Positions 1 to 7,521 of a stretch of 32,794 nucleotides of DNA are shown here, piece after piece; position 1 is the stretch's first letter; every line of letters begins with the position of its first letter. The stretch covers positions 1-32,794 of the forward strand of contig JANYKU010000131.1 of NCBI GenBank assembly GCA_025358075.1, given 5' to 3'. The notes under the pieces are model-generated. The model did not search any database, was not told the DNA's origin, and worked only from the letters and a program-made list of their open reading frames with translations. Made by a program: the position numbers and the translations under genes. Origin of the DNA: Ilumatobacteraceae bacterium (lineage in GTDB: Bacteria > Actinomycetota > Acidimicrobiia > Acidimicrobiales > Ilumatobacteraceae).

Positions 1-293
1 CAGATCTCCTCCATCCGCGTCCCACTCAGTGTTCCGAGGCGTTCGACAAGCACGGCGACCGACACACTCTCGATCGAGTCGAGGTTCACCGCGCTACGTC
101 GACTGATCGGATCGTGTTCCGGCTCGAGGACCACCTCGCTCGGCAAGCCACGAATGGTCGTCGTACACGGCGCGATGAGTGCCCGCCGCAACCGCGGAAT
201 TGCTGCATCACGCGAGAGCACGACAACAGGGCGTCGTCCAATCTCGGGTGGCTCGCACCACCACAACTCCCCACGCCGCGGCAGCGCGATCAT
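1..293 (-). CDS. mazF: MazF/PemK-family mRNA interferase toxin (partial, runs off left edge)
   Basis: I translated this by hand from the ATG at 293; the stop lies beyond base 1, so about 97 residues are visible. The N-terminus reads [27 protein letters not shown], with the RGE-(V/L)-W start, the RP-(V)n strand and the downstream [14 protein letters not shown] segment typical of MazF/PemK/ChpB toxins (usually 105-115 aa), so only the last few residues should be missing. Family members are ribosome-independent endoribonucleases that cut mRNA at short sites. The ATG overlaps the TGA of the upstream antitoxin gene by 4 nt (ATGA), the usual translational coupling of a toxin-antitoxin operon. Cleavage specificity cannot be read from sequence. 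Confidence 0.85.
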   Translation of the reverse strand, partial: MIALPRRGELWWCEPPEIGRRPVVVLSRDAAIPRLRRALIAPCTTTIRGLPSEVVLEPEHDPISRRSAVNLDSIESVSVAVLVERLGTLSGTRMEEI

Positions 294-529
294 GTCGCGG
301 CGGCTGCTTCACGGAACGAAGCCAGATCTCCCCACTCGTCGGGCTCAGTCAGCGGGTGCACGGCGTACGCCGCGTCGTACATCGCATCTGTCTCGGCGGC
401 TCGGTGGCGAGCGAGCAACGCAGCCAGTGCCTCGTCGATCAGCGTGGCGTCGGTCTGCGAAGCGTTGAGCGCTCTCGCCCGGTGCAACAGCTCTGCATCA
501 ACCGTGGTACTCAGCCGTGTTCTGCTCAT
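290..529 (-). CDS. mazE: Antitoxin of the MazEF pair (ribbon-helix-helix type)
   Basis: A 79-aa protein with an N-terminal ribbon-helix-helix-like segment ([19 protein letters not shown], then a helix ending LLARHR) and an acidic C-terminal tail containing DEWGDLASF, as in actinobacterial MazE/VapB antitoxins, where the tail wraps the toxin. I chose the ATG at 529, not farther-upstream starts in the same frame: it has a -10-like CATAGT 6 nt upstream and the protein homology begins here. The stop overlaps the mazF start by 4 nt. An 8-bp inverted repeat (529-536/548-555) covers the promoter and start and is a likely autoregulatory operator. VapB naming is equally possible from the antitoxin alone; the MazF partner decides it. 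Confidence 0.85.
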   Translation of the reverse strand: MSRTRLSTTVDAELLHRARALNASQTDATLIDEALAALLARHRAAETDAMYDAAYAVHPLTEPDEWGDLASFREAAAAT

Positions 530-558
530 GCCACAACTATGCCATGTTTGTGGCACAA
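529..558. promoter_or_regulatory. Operator-like inverted repeat over the mazEF promoter
   Basis: TGCCACAA (529-536) and TTGTGGCA (548-555) form a perfect 8-bp inverted repeat with an 11-nt spacer. The right arm is also the core of a second short palindrome, TTGTGGCACAA (548-558). The repeat overlaps the putative leftward -10 (CATAGT, 541-536) and touches the mazE start codon. Toxin-antitoxin operons are commonly repressed by the antitoxin or complex binding such repeats; that assignment is inference. Confidence 0.55.
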
Positions 559-628
559 CGGCAATCTGCGATGCGCACCGAATCTCGTCACACCTGCCTG
601 CAAGAGTCATCCACGATTTTCTATCGCC

Positions 629-634
629 TACCGT
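629..634 (+). promoter_or_regulatory. -10 box TACCGT of a leaderless transcript for the YjbR gene
   Basis: TACCGT fits the actinobacterial TANNNT -10 motif and ends 6 nt before the GTG at 641, so transcription would begin at or next to the start codon. No convincing -35 is seen. It supports GTG 641 as the start. Confidence 0.5.
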
Positions 635-640
635 ATCCCT

Positions 641-988
641 GTGGCCGAAGAGCTGGAGGAACGAGTCCGGGCGATCTGCATGGCCTTGCCCGGCGTTACC
701 GAAAAGCTCAGTCACGGAACGCCGGCGTTCTTCGTCAAGAAGCAGTTCGTGATGTTGTGGCCGGGCGGTCATCATGAGAATCGCTTCCCCCATCTGTGGT
801 GTGCGGCCCCAGCCGGTGCGCAGGATGAACTGATCGACACCGAGCCGGAACGCTTCTTCCGACCTCCGTACGTCGGCGGCCGAGGTTGGCTCGGCGTCCG
901 ACTCGACGGACACGTTGACTGGGATGAGATCGCCGCGGTCTGCGGTGACGCCCATCGGGCAGTGGCCCCGGGAAAGCTATCGAGGTGA
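641..988 (+). CDS. YjbR/MmcQ-like protein
   Basis: A 115-aa protein of the YjbR/MmcQ fold (CyaY-like, putative DNA-binding). It has the typical start [38 protein letters not shown], the middle [15 protein letters not shown] and the closing helix. Family size is about 110-120 aa, which fits the GTG start at 641; farther-upstream starts in this frame add residues unlike the family and overlap mazE on the other strand. The TGA stop overlaps the GTG of the acyltransferase by 4 nt (GTGA), so the two are probably co-translated. The molecular function of the family is not established, and nothing here links it to mazEF beyond adjacency. Confidence 0.85.
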   Translation: MAEELEERVRAICMALPGVTEKLSHGTPAFFVKKQFVMLWPGGHHENRFPHLWCAAPAGAQDELIDTEPERFFRPPYVGGRGWLGVRLDGHVDWDEIAAVCGDAHRAVAPGKLSR

Positions 989-2961
989 CCGCTCATCGGG
1001 GAGCCCCGCACATCGGTGTCGATGGCCGCCGCGGGCACATCGCCGAGCTCGACGGCCTGCGGGCCATCGCCGTCATCCCGGTGATCGCCTACCACTTCGG
1101 CGCATCGATCAACGGCGGTGCAGGCGTGACCGTGTTCTTCGCGCTGTCGGGCTACATCGTCACGACGGTGCTCCTTCGCGAGCACGAGCAACGGGGCACC
1201 ATCGACCTGCGCGGCTTCTACGTCCGCCGGCTCCGACGACTGCTTCCCGCTTCGACGATCGTGGTGATCGCCACGGTGCTCGTGGGACGGGCGATGCAAC
1301 GGCCATCGATCTTTCGGCAAGCGGTCGCCGCCCTCACCTACTGGGCCAACTTCGAGCGATACACGAGTCACTACTCGTACGGGCAAACCACCTACGCGCC
1401 GCTCGAGCACTACTGGTCATTGGCCATCGAGGAGCAGTTCTACCTGCTGCTGCCCATCGTTTGCATCCTGATGCTTCCGCTCGGAAGGCGACTCTTCGCC
1501 TCGTTGACCACCATCTGCCTCGTGGCATCGGCTGCGTTCGCGTACGTGCACCGTCACGACCCGCAGATGTACTTCCACACTGGGGCACGAGCGTGCGAGC
1601 TCCTCGCTGGTGTGGTGTTGGCACTCGTCGGGGTCCGTCTTCCGTCGTGGCTCGGTGTCCTCGGACTGACCGGTCTCCTTGCGGTTTTCGTGGGAGCTGC
1701 GTCTCCTCCTCACATCGTTGTCGCACTGCTCGCTTGCGTCGTCATTGCCGCACGGCCACGAGCTCTCGCGGCGAGCCCGCTCGTTGTCATCGGCACGTAC
1801 AGCTACGGCTTGTATCTCTGGCACCCACTCGCAGCACTGATCTCGGATCAGCTCCTCATCCGACTCGCCCTCACCGTCGCCGCCACGGTCCTGTCGTTCC
1901 ATCTTGTCGAGTTCCCGATTCGCCGCACGTTGACGGCGAAACCGGCGATGGCCGCGATGGCCCTGGCCAGCCTCACCGCGGTGGTCGTCATTGCCCTTCC
2001 CGAAAACTCGACAGCGTCGTTCCTCGCGACGGCGCCAGTCGAGGCGGCAGCGCCGGTGCTCACAACGGTCAGCCCGACGAGCCGGCCGGCGTCCGTGCCG
2101 GTAGTAGCTCCAGCTGCATCAATCGCTTTTCCGACGACGACGACGTCAACTCCGCCGCCTCGCCCGATTCGAATCTCCGGGGCCGGCGACTCCACGCAGA
2201 TGTTCGCCGACGCGGCGTGGCAGGCGTGGACAGCGAAGTATCCCGACGCCGTCACTTGGGTGACGTCGCCTGACGCGATCGCCCCATGGACTTCGGGTGC
2301 CGACACATGGATCCGCGACGTCGCTCCCGGTGCGGGCCTGTCGTTGCCGCACGACGGACCGCAGGGTGGCATCGATCGCCAAGGGTGCCCGCTGATCTAC
2401 GACCTGAAGATCCGCCCGACCACCGACTGGAAGGGGGGGTTCTTCGACACCGCCCAGCTCCATTCGTCGATGCCGATCAGCTCGTGCGACTGGCACCTCT
2501 GGATACCGCCCGCGCTGGCCCAGATGCGGCTGGACATCCTCATCGTGTCGTGGGGGGTGACCGACATGTGGGAGTACCAGATGCCCGACGGTCACACAGC
2601 GCACATCGGGCAACCCGACTTCGACGCGTTGCTCGCCGAACGAATGTCGGAGTTCGAGGACATGGCCGCGCGGTACGGAACTCGTGTGCTGTGGCTCGAC
2701 TACCAGACCCTGCCGAGCGACACCAAGGCCATGACCGCCAGTAGGGAATCGGCGGATGCCCTGGCCGCGGTGATGATGCAACGGCCGTGCGCCGTCGACC
2801 TTCGCACGATCATTCGCGACGACCCTAGGTTCAACTGGTACCAGGACGGCTACCACTTCACCCCAGAGGGCGCCGCACGGGCGATCGCCGAGATCATGCC
2901 GTCATTTGCCACCTGCGTAGCCCAGCCGCTCGTCAGCTCCGCGTCGCGCTCGGGTCATTGA
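985..2961 (+). CDS. Membrane acyltransferase-3 (OafA/YrhL type) fused to an SGNH domain
   Basis: 658 aa. The N-terminal ~350 residues are an acyltransferase-3 membrane domain. ELDGLRAIAVIPVIAYHF carries the family's R-x10-H motif (R26, H37). GVTVFFALSGYIV, FYVRRLRRLLPA and YWSLAIEEQFYLLLPI follow, with about 10 hydrophobic segments. A Pro/Ala/Thr-rich linker (about 355-390) leads to an SGNH-hydrolase-like domain with GDST near residue 400, the block VSWGVTDMW near 520 and DGYHFTPEGAARA near 622 (catalytic Asp-x-x-His). Such fusions O-acetylate cell-surface polysaccharides or peptidoglycan: the membrane part hands the acyl group across the membrane and the SGNH part transfers it. The actual acceptor is unknown. 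The GTG start overlaps the YjbR stop. The 3' end overlaps the convergent serpin gene by 29 bp. Confidence 0.85.
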   Translation: MTAHRGAPHIGVDGRRGHIAELDGLRAIAVIPVIAYHFGASINGGAGVTVFFALSGYIVTTVLLREHEQRGTIDLRGFYVRRLRRLLPASTIVVIATVLVGRAMQRPSIFRQAVAALTYWANFERYTSHYSYGQTTYAPLEHYWSLAIEEQFYLLLPIVCILMLPLGRRLFASLTTICLVASAAFAYVHRHDPQMYFHTGARACELLAGVVLALVGVRLPSWLGVLGLTGLLAVFVGAASPPHIVVALLACVVIAARPRALAASPLVVIGTYSYGLYLWHPLAALISDQLLIRLALTVAATVLSFHLVEFPIRRTLTAKPAMAAMALASLTAVVVIALPENSTASFLATAPVEAAAPVLTTVSPTSRPASVPVVAPAASIAFPTTTTSTPPPRPIRISGAGDSTQMFADAAWQAWTAKYPDAVTWVTSPDAIAPWTSGADTWIRDVAPGAGLSLPHDGPQGGIDRQGCPLIYDLKIRPTTDWKGGFFDTAQLHSSMPISSCDWHLWIPPALAQMRLDILIVSWGVTDMWEYQMPDGHTAHIGQPDFDALLAERMSEFEDMAARYGTRVLWLDYQTLPSDTKAMTASRESADALAAVMMQRPCAVDLRTIIRDDPRFNWYQDGYHFTPEGAARAIAEIMPSFATCVAQPLVSSASRSGH

Positions 2962-4237
2962 CGCGGCCCATGAAAACGATCGTGTTGGTCACGGCGTCGC
3001 GCAGCCAGTAGGTGAACGGACGATCCACGTTGAGCACAACAGGTTCTTCCGGCGCGGGCGCAGACGTCACTTCCATCACAACGGCGGTTGCCGCGGCTGC
3101 CTCGGTGCCCTCCTCATCAACGGTGATGTTGGCTTGATGGATCACCGAGCTGATAACGAGCTTCTCGGAAGCTGTCATTCCGCTGAAGTCGGCGCTGTCG
3201 GTGAAGGCTGTGGGCATGCCCATGACCGACAGCACGCTGGACAGATCGGTGGCTGTCTCGATGTCGAACTTGGGAAACGTCAGTTGCACCAGCCGATTTT
3301 CAAGTGCGCCGAACACCTCGTCGCCCGTCGGCAGAACGACGTCGGGTGCATCGCCGACCGCGACAAGGAACGACAGCCTACCGAACGCGTACGGCAAGTC
3401 GACCGCCTGCCAGCCTTTGCCGGTGGCGTAGTCGACGCGGTCAGTGCGGTGCATCATCGACACGGTCACCTTGCCCGCTGGTGCGGCGAACGAGCCATCG
3501 GTGGTGAGATCCTTGGAGAACTTGGTGGCCCAGTTGGCTTTCAGATAGATCGCGTTGACCAGCGTGAGGCGTGAATCCGCTGTGATCGTTCCCTGTGCCA
3601 GTAGCTGTGGAATGCGATCCTTCGTCTGCTTCTTCACCCGGTCGTTGATCGCCCCGCGTGCAGCCTCGGGATCGGACTTGTAGTCGACCAGCTCCAGGCC
3701 GGCGTCGTAGTCGGCGGAGAGCAGGTCGAGGAAGGCTTGCTCGAACGCCAGACCAGCTTGTCCCCACAGCGAGTTGGCGATCGAGAGCTCCACCTGACTG
3801 GTCCCGGTACCACCCTGCGTCGTGTTGTCGACCGATTGGTTCAGCGCCGCCAGCGAGTTCGTGAGGCCGTTCATCGACCGGTGGATCGCAGATGCGTCGG
3901 CGATCTGCAGTACGGCCATCATCTCCTCAAGCGTGGGGCCCTTGGCGCCTGCCGACGTCATCGTCAGCGCAATGGCGATGCTCGCCGGAGAGAACACCAA
4001 GTTGGCGGTGGGATCGAGAGCAACGAGCCGTTCGAACAGCTTCTGAGCGAAGGCGTTGATCGCGAATGACGCAGGCTTGGGGTCGGCTCCGGCGGTGAGG
4101 TGCGTTGCGTTGCCGCGCAGGCTGCTGCGACGCGTGCCGGTGGTTGTTGTGGATGTCGTCGACTCACCACCGCAGGCATCCATGAACGGAGCCACGGCAG
4201 CAAGGGCCAGAACGGAAAGGAACGTACGGCGCAGCAT
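2933..4237 (-). CDS. Serpin-family protease inhibitor, exported lipoprotein
   Basis: 434 aa. The N-terminus MLRRTFLSVLALAAVAPF has a twin-arginine RRTFL motif and a hydrophobic core, followed by MDAC at a possible lipobox, then a Ser/Thr linker; a Tat-exported lipoprotein is likely. The serpin fold follows: NLVFSPASIAIALTMTSAGAKG, then NAIYLKANWATKF, then the hinge EEGTEAAAATAV (about residues 375-386) and LNVDRPFTYWLRD near the end. The small-residue hinge is that of inhibitory serpins. By canonical counting from P17 the P1-P1' bond would be Thr-Ser, but the P' side is about 5 residues longer than in alpha-1-antitrypsin, so P1 is uncertain. I chose the ATG at 4237 over an upstream in-frame GTG (4306) because the signal peptide starts there. 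Target protease unknown. Confidence 0.92.
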   Translation of the reverse strand: MLRRTFLSVLALAAVAPFMDACGGESTTSTTTTGTRRSSLRGNATHLTAGADPKPASFAINAFAQKLFERLVALDPTANLVFSPASIAIALTMTSAGAKGPTLEEMMAVLQIADASAIHRSMNGLTNSLAALNQSVDNTTQGGTGTSQVELSIANSLWGQAGLAFEQAFLDLLSADYDAGLELVDYKSDPEAARGAINDRVKKQTKDRIPQLLAQGTITADSRLTLVNAIYLKANWATKFSKDLTTDGSFAAPAGKVTVSMMHRTDRVDYATGKGWQAVDLPYAFGRLSFLVAVGDAPDVVLPTGDEVFGALENRLVQLTFPKFDIETATDLSSVLSVMGMPTAFTDSADFSGMTASEKLVISSVIHQANITVDEEGTEAAAATAVVMEVTSAPAPEEPVVLNVDRPFTYWLRDAVTNTIVFMGRVNDPSATRS

Positions 4238-4259
4238 GTAGTTGAGACGTCGCCAGATC

Positions 4260-4276
4260 GCCGGGAGTTCCCCGGC
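4260..4276. repeat. 6-bp inverted repeat upstream of the serpin gene
   Basis: GCCGGG (4260-4265) and CCCGGC (4271-4276) pair with a 5-nt spacer, 23-39 nt upstream of the serpin ATG in the 106-bp divergent gap. It could be an operator or a 5'-leader hairpin. No -10 or Shine-Dalgarno for the serpin is obvious nearby. Confidence 0.3.
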
Positions 4277-4331
4277 TTGCTGGGGACGCAGAGACCAGGC
4301 TCCCACAAAGCCAGCCGAGTGAGGGGCGGTG

Positions 4332-4337
4332 TAGCTT
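4332..4337 (+). promoter_or_regulatory. -10 box TAGCTT of a leaderless esterase transcript
   Basis: TAGCTT fits TANNNT and ends 6 nt before the ATG at 4344. No clear -35. Same geometry as several other first genes in the window. Confidence 0.45.
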
Positions 4338-4343
4338 CTGCCG

Positions 4344-5423
4344 ATGGCCGATTCCGCACCACGCCCACCTGCTCAGGTTCCCTCCGACTCGACCGCGGTC
4401 ACCTCCAGGCGGGGGCATTTCTGGGTTGGGGTCACGCCCGATCCGGCGATCGGAGTGGCGCGAGGGCCGATGTACGTCTACTGGGAGGCGCCGGCCGAGG
4501 TCACCCAGCCATACCCGATCGTGCTCGTTCACGGTGGCGGCGGTCAGGGTCTCGACTTTCTCTCGACGCCGGATGGCCGCCCCGGCTGGTGCGACTTGCT
4601 GGTCGAGCAGGGTTGGGTGGTCTACGTCGTCGATCGACCGGGTCACGGGAGATCGCCATTCATCCCCGAGTTGATGGGTGCAGCCGGCCCGCCGCTGCCG
4701 ATCGAAGTGCTGAAGAGCATCTTCGTGCCGTCGACCGAGGGGCCCGGGGCGATGCCCTTTGCCGATCTCCACACGCAATGGCCCGGCGATTCCAAGGACC
4801 CGGCCGACCCCGCGTTGCTGCAGTTCCTGGCTTCCGGCGGTCCGTTCGCCGCTGATGCGGTGGTTCGCCAGGGCATGGAACAACAGCGTTTGGTCGAACT
4901 GCTCGACAAGATCGGGCCGGCCTTCGTGCTGTCGAACTCGCTGGGCGGACCATCCGGGTTCCTCGTTGCCGATGCTCGCCCGGAGCTGGTCGTGGGGCTC
5001 GTCCAGCTCGAGCCGATCGGTCCGGCGTTCGCCCAGACGTTCGGCCCCGACACGTTGCAATGGGGCGTCGCCGCGGTGCCCGTGGCCTACGACCCGCCGG
5101 CGACCACGCCGGCCGACCTCGATCTGGTCGAGCATTCGTCCGCCGCAGGCGGCCCCGGCTACATGCTGCAGACCGAACCCGCTCGCAAGCTGGCCAACCT
5201 GTCCAAGGTGCCAATTGCCGTCGTCAGCGGCGAGGCATCGGTGTTCCAACTCACCGACGGTCCACTGGTCACGTTCCTGCAGCAAGCCGGCTGCGCGGCG
5301 ACCCACATCGAGTTGGCCAACGAGGGCGTGCACGGCAACTGCCATGGATCGATGTTCGAACGCAACAACGCCGAGGTCCTTGCCGTGGTCACCGGCTGGA
5401 TGCTCAACCAGCTCACGTCCTAG
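4344..5423 (+). CDS. Alpha/beta-hydrolase, esterase 713-like (Ser-Glu-His triad)
   Basis: 359 aa, no signal peptide, so probably cytoplasmic. An oxyanion loop HGGGGQG follows the strand PIVLVHG, and VVYVVDRPGHGRS follows. The nucleophile elbow reads SNSLGG with Ser199 in place of the usual G-x-S-x-G. The acid is probably Glu223 in LEPIGP, exactly 24 residues after the serine, and the base His330 or His334 in GVHGNCH. As I recall, Alcaligenes esterase 713 uses the same Ser-Glu-His arrangement with similar spacing. It should hydrolyse an ester, but the natural substrate cannot be inferred. It diverges from the serpin gene; whether the two are functionally linked is unknown. Confidence 0.8.
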   Translation: MADSAPRPPAQVPSDSTAVTSRRGHFWVGVTPDPAIGVARGPMYVYWEAPAEVTQPYPIVLVHGGGGQGLDFLSTPDGRPGWCDLLVEQGWVVYVVDRPGHGRSPFIPELMGAAGPPLPIEVLKSIFVPSTEGPGAMPFADLHTQWPGDSKDPADPALLQFLASGGPFAADAVVRQGMEQQRLVELLDKIGPAFVLSNSLGGPSGFLVADARPELVVGLVQLEPIGPAFAQTFGPDTLQWGVAAVPVAYDPPATTPADLDLVEHSSAAGGPGYMLQTEPARKLANLSKVPIAVVSGEASVFQLTDGPLVTFLQQAGCAATHIELANEGVHGNCHGSMFERNNAEVLAVVTGWMLNQLTS

Positions 5424-5435
5424 GGCAAGCGGGGG

Positions 5436-5441
5436 TACCCT
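5436..5441 (+). promoter_or_regulatory. -10 box TACCCT before the 55-aa ORF
   Basis: TACCCT fits TANNNT and ends 8 nt before the ATG at 5450. It sits 12 nt after the esterase stop, suggesting the small gene has its own leaderless transcript. Confidence 0.45.
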
Positions 5442-5449
5442 GTATCGAC

Positions 5450-5617
5450 ATGGGAATCCTGCGCAAAATCCCCGAGCCGGCAAGCATCACCAACACGTCC
5501 GGGCAACCAGAGATCGTGCTCGAGATCAATGGGCTCGTCATCTCGATGACGCCTCCAGGCCCGGCCGCACCGCCGGTGGCCGACCCCGACGCCGATCCCG
5601 CCGAGGGCAAGCCCTGA
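5450..5617 (+). CDS. Small hypothetical protein (55 aa)
   Basis: I do not recognise a family. The protein starts MGILRKIPEPASITN, has a short beta-like core (EIVLEINGLVISM) and a Pro/Asp/Ala-rich acidic tail ending PADPAEGKP-like. There is no signal peptide or membrane segment. Support for it being real: a TANNNT box 8 nt before the ATG, placement between two convergent units with no overlap, and third-position GC like its neighbours. It lies 26 nt after the esterase stop and 17 nt before the end of the tRNA gene on the other strand. A short GGGCAAGCCC palindrome near its 3' end might act in termination. Confidence 0.5.
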   Translation: MGILRKIPEPASITNTSGQPEIVLEINGLVISMTPPGPAAPPVADPDADPAEGKP

Positions 5618-5634
5618 CCGTTCAGCTCGATGGG

Positions 5635-5707
5635 CGCCCCCGGAGAGAATCGAACTCCCAACCTACGGGGTAGAAACCCGCTGCTCTATCCGTTGAGCTA
5701 CGAGGGC
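5635..5707 (-). tRNA. tRNA-Arg (anticodon UCU)
   Basis: Reading the minus strand from 5707, a full cloverleaf folds: acceptor GCCCTCG with CGGGGGC (one G-U pair), TA, D-arm GCTC/GAGC, anticodon stem GCGGG/CCCGT with loop TTTCTAC (anticodon TCT), a 5-nt variable loop, T-arm GGGAG-TTCGATT-CTCTC and discriminator G; 73 nt in all. The next bases are CCCA, so the CCA end is not encoded and must be added. It reads AGA/AGG, codons that are rare in high-GC genomes. It begins 13 nt after the cinA stop on the same strand, so it may be processed from that transcript or use a promoter inside cinA. Confidence 0.95.
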
Positions 5708-5720
5708 GTGACACGCCAGC

Positions 5721-6971
5721 CTATTCGGCGGCAGCAAGATGACGGCGGAGGTAATCGAGGGCAGTGATCACGCTCATCTGCCGCATCTGTTCGCGCTGAC
5801 CGGGCACGCGAACGGTGTGGGTGGCCACGGTATGACCATCGTCGATGCCGATGCACAGCGTGCCGACCGGCATGCCGTCCTGCTCGGTGGGCCCAGCAAC
5901 ACCGGTGAGCGCCAACCCCACGTCGGCGCCGAGCACGCGCCTGACCCCCGTGGCCATCGCTGCCGCCGCGGCTTCACTGACGACCGGGCCCTCGGGAACG
6001 CCGAGCAGGTCGAACTTCACCTCGCTGGCGTACGAGACCACTGCGCCGCGAACCACGTCGCTCGCCCCTGGCACCGCGGTGAGACGACCGGCAACCAGGC
6101 CCCCTGTGACCGATTCGGCGAGGCCGAGCGTGAGACCTCGCGACCTCAACATCTGCAGCGTCACCGACTCCATCGTCTCGTCGTCGACACCGAAGACGTG
6201 CTCGCCCACGACAGCGCGAACCTCGCCATCCCATTGGTCGAGCAGCAACTCAGCGTCTTCTCGCGTCGGCGCCTTTGCGGTGAGGCGCACCTTCAGGCCC
6301 TCCCATCCGCTGGCGAGGAACGCGAGCGTTGGGTTGCCGGTCTCGTCGAGCCGGGCGATCAACGCGTCGAGTCGTTCGTTGAGCCCACTCTCGCTCTCCC
6401 CCCACGTGCGCAGCGTGCGGCTGACGATTGCGCTGGTGTCACCGGACCGCTGGCGGAGGTCGGGCAACACGGCGCGCTCGACCATCTCTTTCATCTCATG
6501 CGGCACCCCGGGCACCGCGTACATGACCTTGTCGACACCGTCGACCCTGACCGGACAGATCAGCCCGGGAGCCGTTCCGCGAGTCTGCGCTATGACGGTC
6601 GCCCCAACCGGCACCATCGCCTGGCGAAGGTTGTTGGCGGCCATGTAGCGATTGCGCGACGCGAACATCTGGGTGATCACCGCGGCGACGGTGTCGTCGT
6701 GGCGCAATTCGACACCCATGACCGCGGCGACGGCCTCGCGGGTGAGATCGTCGTGGGTCGGTCCGAGACCTCCGCACACGATCACGGCATCGGCGTTGGC
6801 CAAGGTGCTGCGCAACACCGCTTCGACCCGACCGAGGTTGTCGCCGACCTTCACCTGCAACAGCGAGTCGATGCCGTAGCCCGCGAGGTGCTCGCCGATC
6901 CATGAGCTGTTGGTGTCGACGATCTGCCCGAGCAACAACTCCGTTCCGACGGCGACGACATCACAACGCAT
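5721..6971 (-). CDS. cinA: CinA-like protein: MoCF domain plus nicotinamide-nucleotide amidohydrolase
   Basis: 416 aa. The N-terminal ~170 residues are a MoaB/MogA-like (MoCF) domain: CDVVAVGTELLLGQIVDTNSSW, VIVCGGLGPTHDDLT and AVPGVPHEM. A linker leads to the C-terminal CinA domain: GLAESVTGGLVAGRLTAVPG, VVSYASEVKFDLLGV and ALTGVAGP. The C-terminal domain of the family deamidates nicotinamide mononucleotide in pyridine-nucleotide recycling; the N-terminal domain often has ADP-ribose pyrophosphatase activity. I chose the ATG at 6971, which overlaps the pgsA stop by 11 bp; an earlier start (6998) adds nine residues before the conserved sequence. pgsA-cinA adjacency is common in Gram-positive bacteria. 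Confidence 0.95.
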   Translation of the reverse strand: MRCDVVAVGTELLLGQIVDTNSSWIGEHLAGYGIDSLLQVKVGDNLGRVEAVLRSTLANADAVIVCGGLGPTHDDLTREAVAAVMGVELRHDDTVAAVITQMFASRNRYMAANNLRQAMVPVGATVIAQTRGTAPGLICPVRVDGVDKVMYAVPGVPHEMKEMVERAVLPDLRQRSGDTSAIVSRTLRTWGESESGLNERLDALIARLDETGNPTLAFLASGWEGLKVRLTAKAPTREDAELLLDQWDGEVRAVVGEHVFGVDDETMESVTLQMLRSRGLTLGLAESVTGGLVAGRLTAVPGASDVVRGAVVSYASEVKFDLLGVPEGPVVSEAAAAAMATGVRRVLGADVGLALTGVAGPTEQDGMPVGTLCIGIDDGHTVATHTVRVPGQREQMRQMSVITALDYLRRHLAAAE

Positions 6972-7521
6972 TGGCGACCGCTCTCGGCCGACGAGCACGC
7001 CACATGTACTGGCAACCGCTGATCAGTGCCAGCACGACGGAGATCCACAGCAACCCGTTCCACAGCCACTTCGCATCAATTGCGGTCAGCGGGGCGATGG
7101 CGAAGCCGACCGAGAGCTGCTGGGCAACGGTCTTGAACTTGGCAACCTTGCTGGCCGGAACACTGACGCCCTTGGCGCCGACGAACGTGCGGTACAGGCT
7201 GATCGCCAGCTCGCGGGCAGCGATGATGATGATCGGCACGATCCAAAACACGTGGCTGTTGACCAGGAAGAACATCGCGCCGAGCACGAGTACCTTGTCG
7301 GCCAACGGATCGAGGAACGCCCCGACGGTCGTTGCGCCGTGGCGACGCGCCAGAAATCCGTCGATCCCGTCAGTGGAACACAACACGAACCACAATCCGA
7401 AGGCGACCCATGACCCCCCGGGCTTTTCGGGGATCAGCAGGAACATGATCGGTGCAATCAAGACCCGTGCGACGGTGACCAGGTTGGCCCAGGTCTTCAC
7501 AGCACTCGGGTCGACCGGCAT
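6961..7521 (-). CDS. pgsA: CDP-diacylglycerol-glycerol-3-phosphate 3-phosphatidyltransferase
   Basis: 186 aa with about five membrane segments. The CDP-alcohol phosphatidyltransferase motif is visible as DGFLARRHGATTVGAFLDPLADK, with the DG-x2-AR and G-x3-D-x3-D residues that bind metal and substrate; the spacer between AR and G is 7, one shorter than the consensus 8. It makes phosphatidylglycerophosphate for anionic phospholipids in the cytoplasmic membrane. A related CDP-alcohol transferase cannot be fully excluded, but the cinA neighbour and the AFLDPLADKVLVLGA sequence favour PgsA. Its ATG shares one base with the rimO stop (TGATG). Confidence 0.92.
   Translation of the reverse strand: MPVDPSAVKTWANLVTVARVLIAPIMFLLIPEKPGGSWVAFGLWFVLCSTDGIDGFLARRHGATTVGAFLDPLADKVLVLGAMFFLVNSHVFWIVPIIIIAARELAISLYRTFVGAKGVSVPASKVAKFKTVAQQLSVGFAIAPLTAIDAKWLWNGLLWISVVLALISGCQYMWRARRPRAVANAL

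Noticed and set aside
915..2273. A 452-codon plus-strand frame overlapping the acyltransferase gene
   Set aside because: Arg/Pro/His-rich composition typical of a shifted reading of a high-GC gene; no motifs, and the other frame carries clear acyltransferase-3 and SGNH motifs.
4164..5483. A 439-codon minus-strand frame opposite the esterase
   Set aside because: Antisense shadow with no recognisable domains; the esterase triad is on the plus strand.
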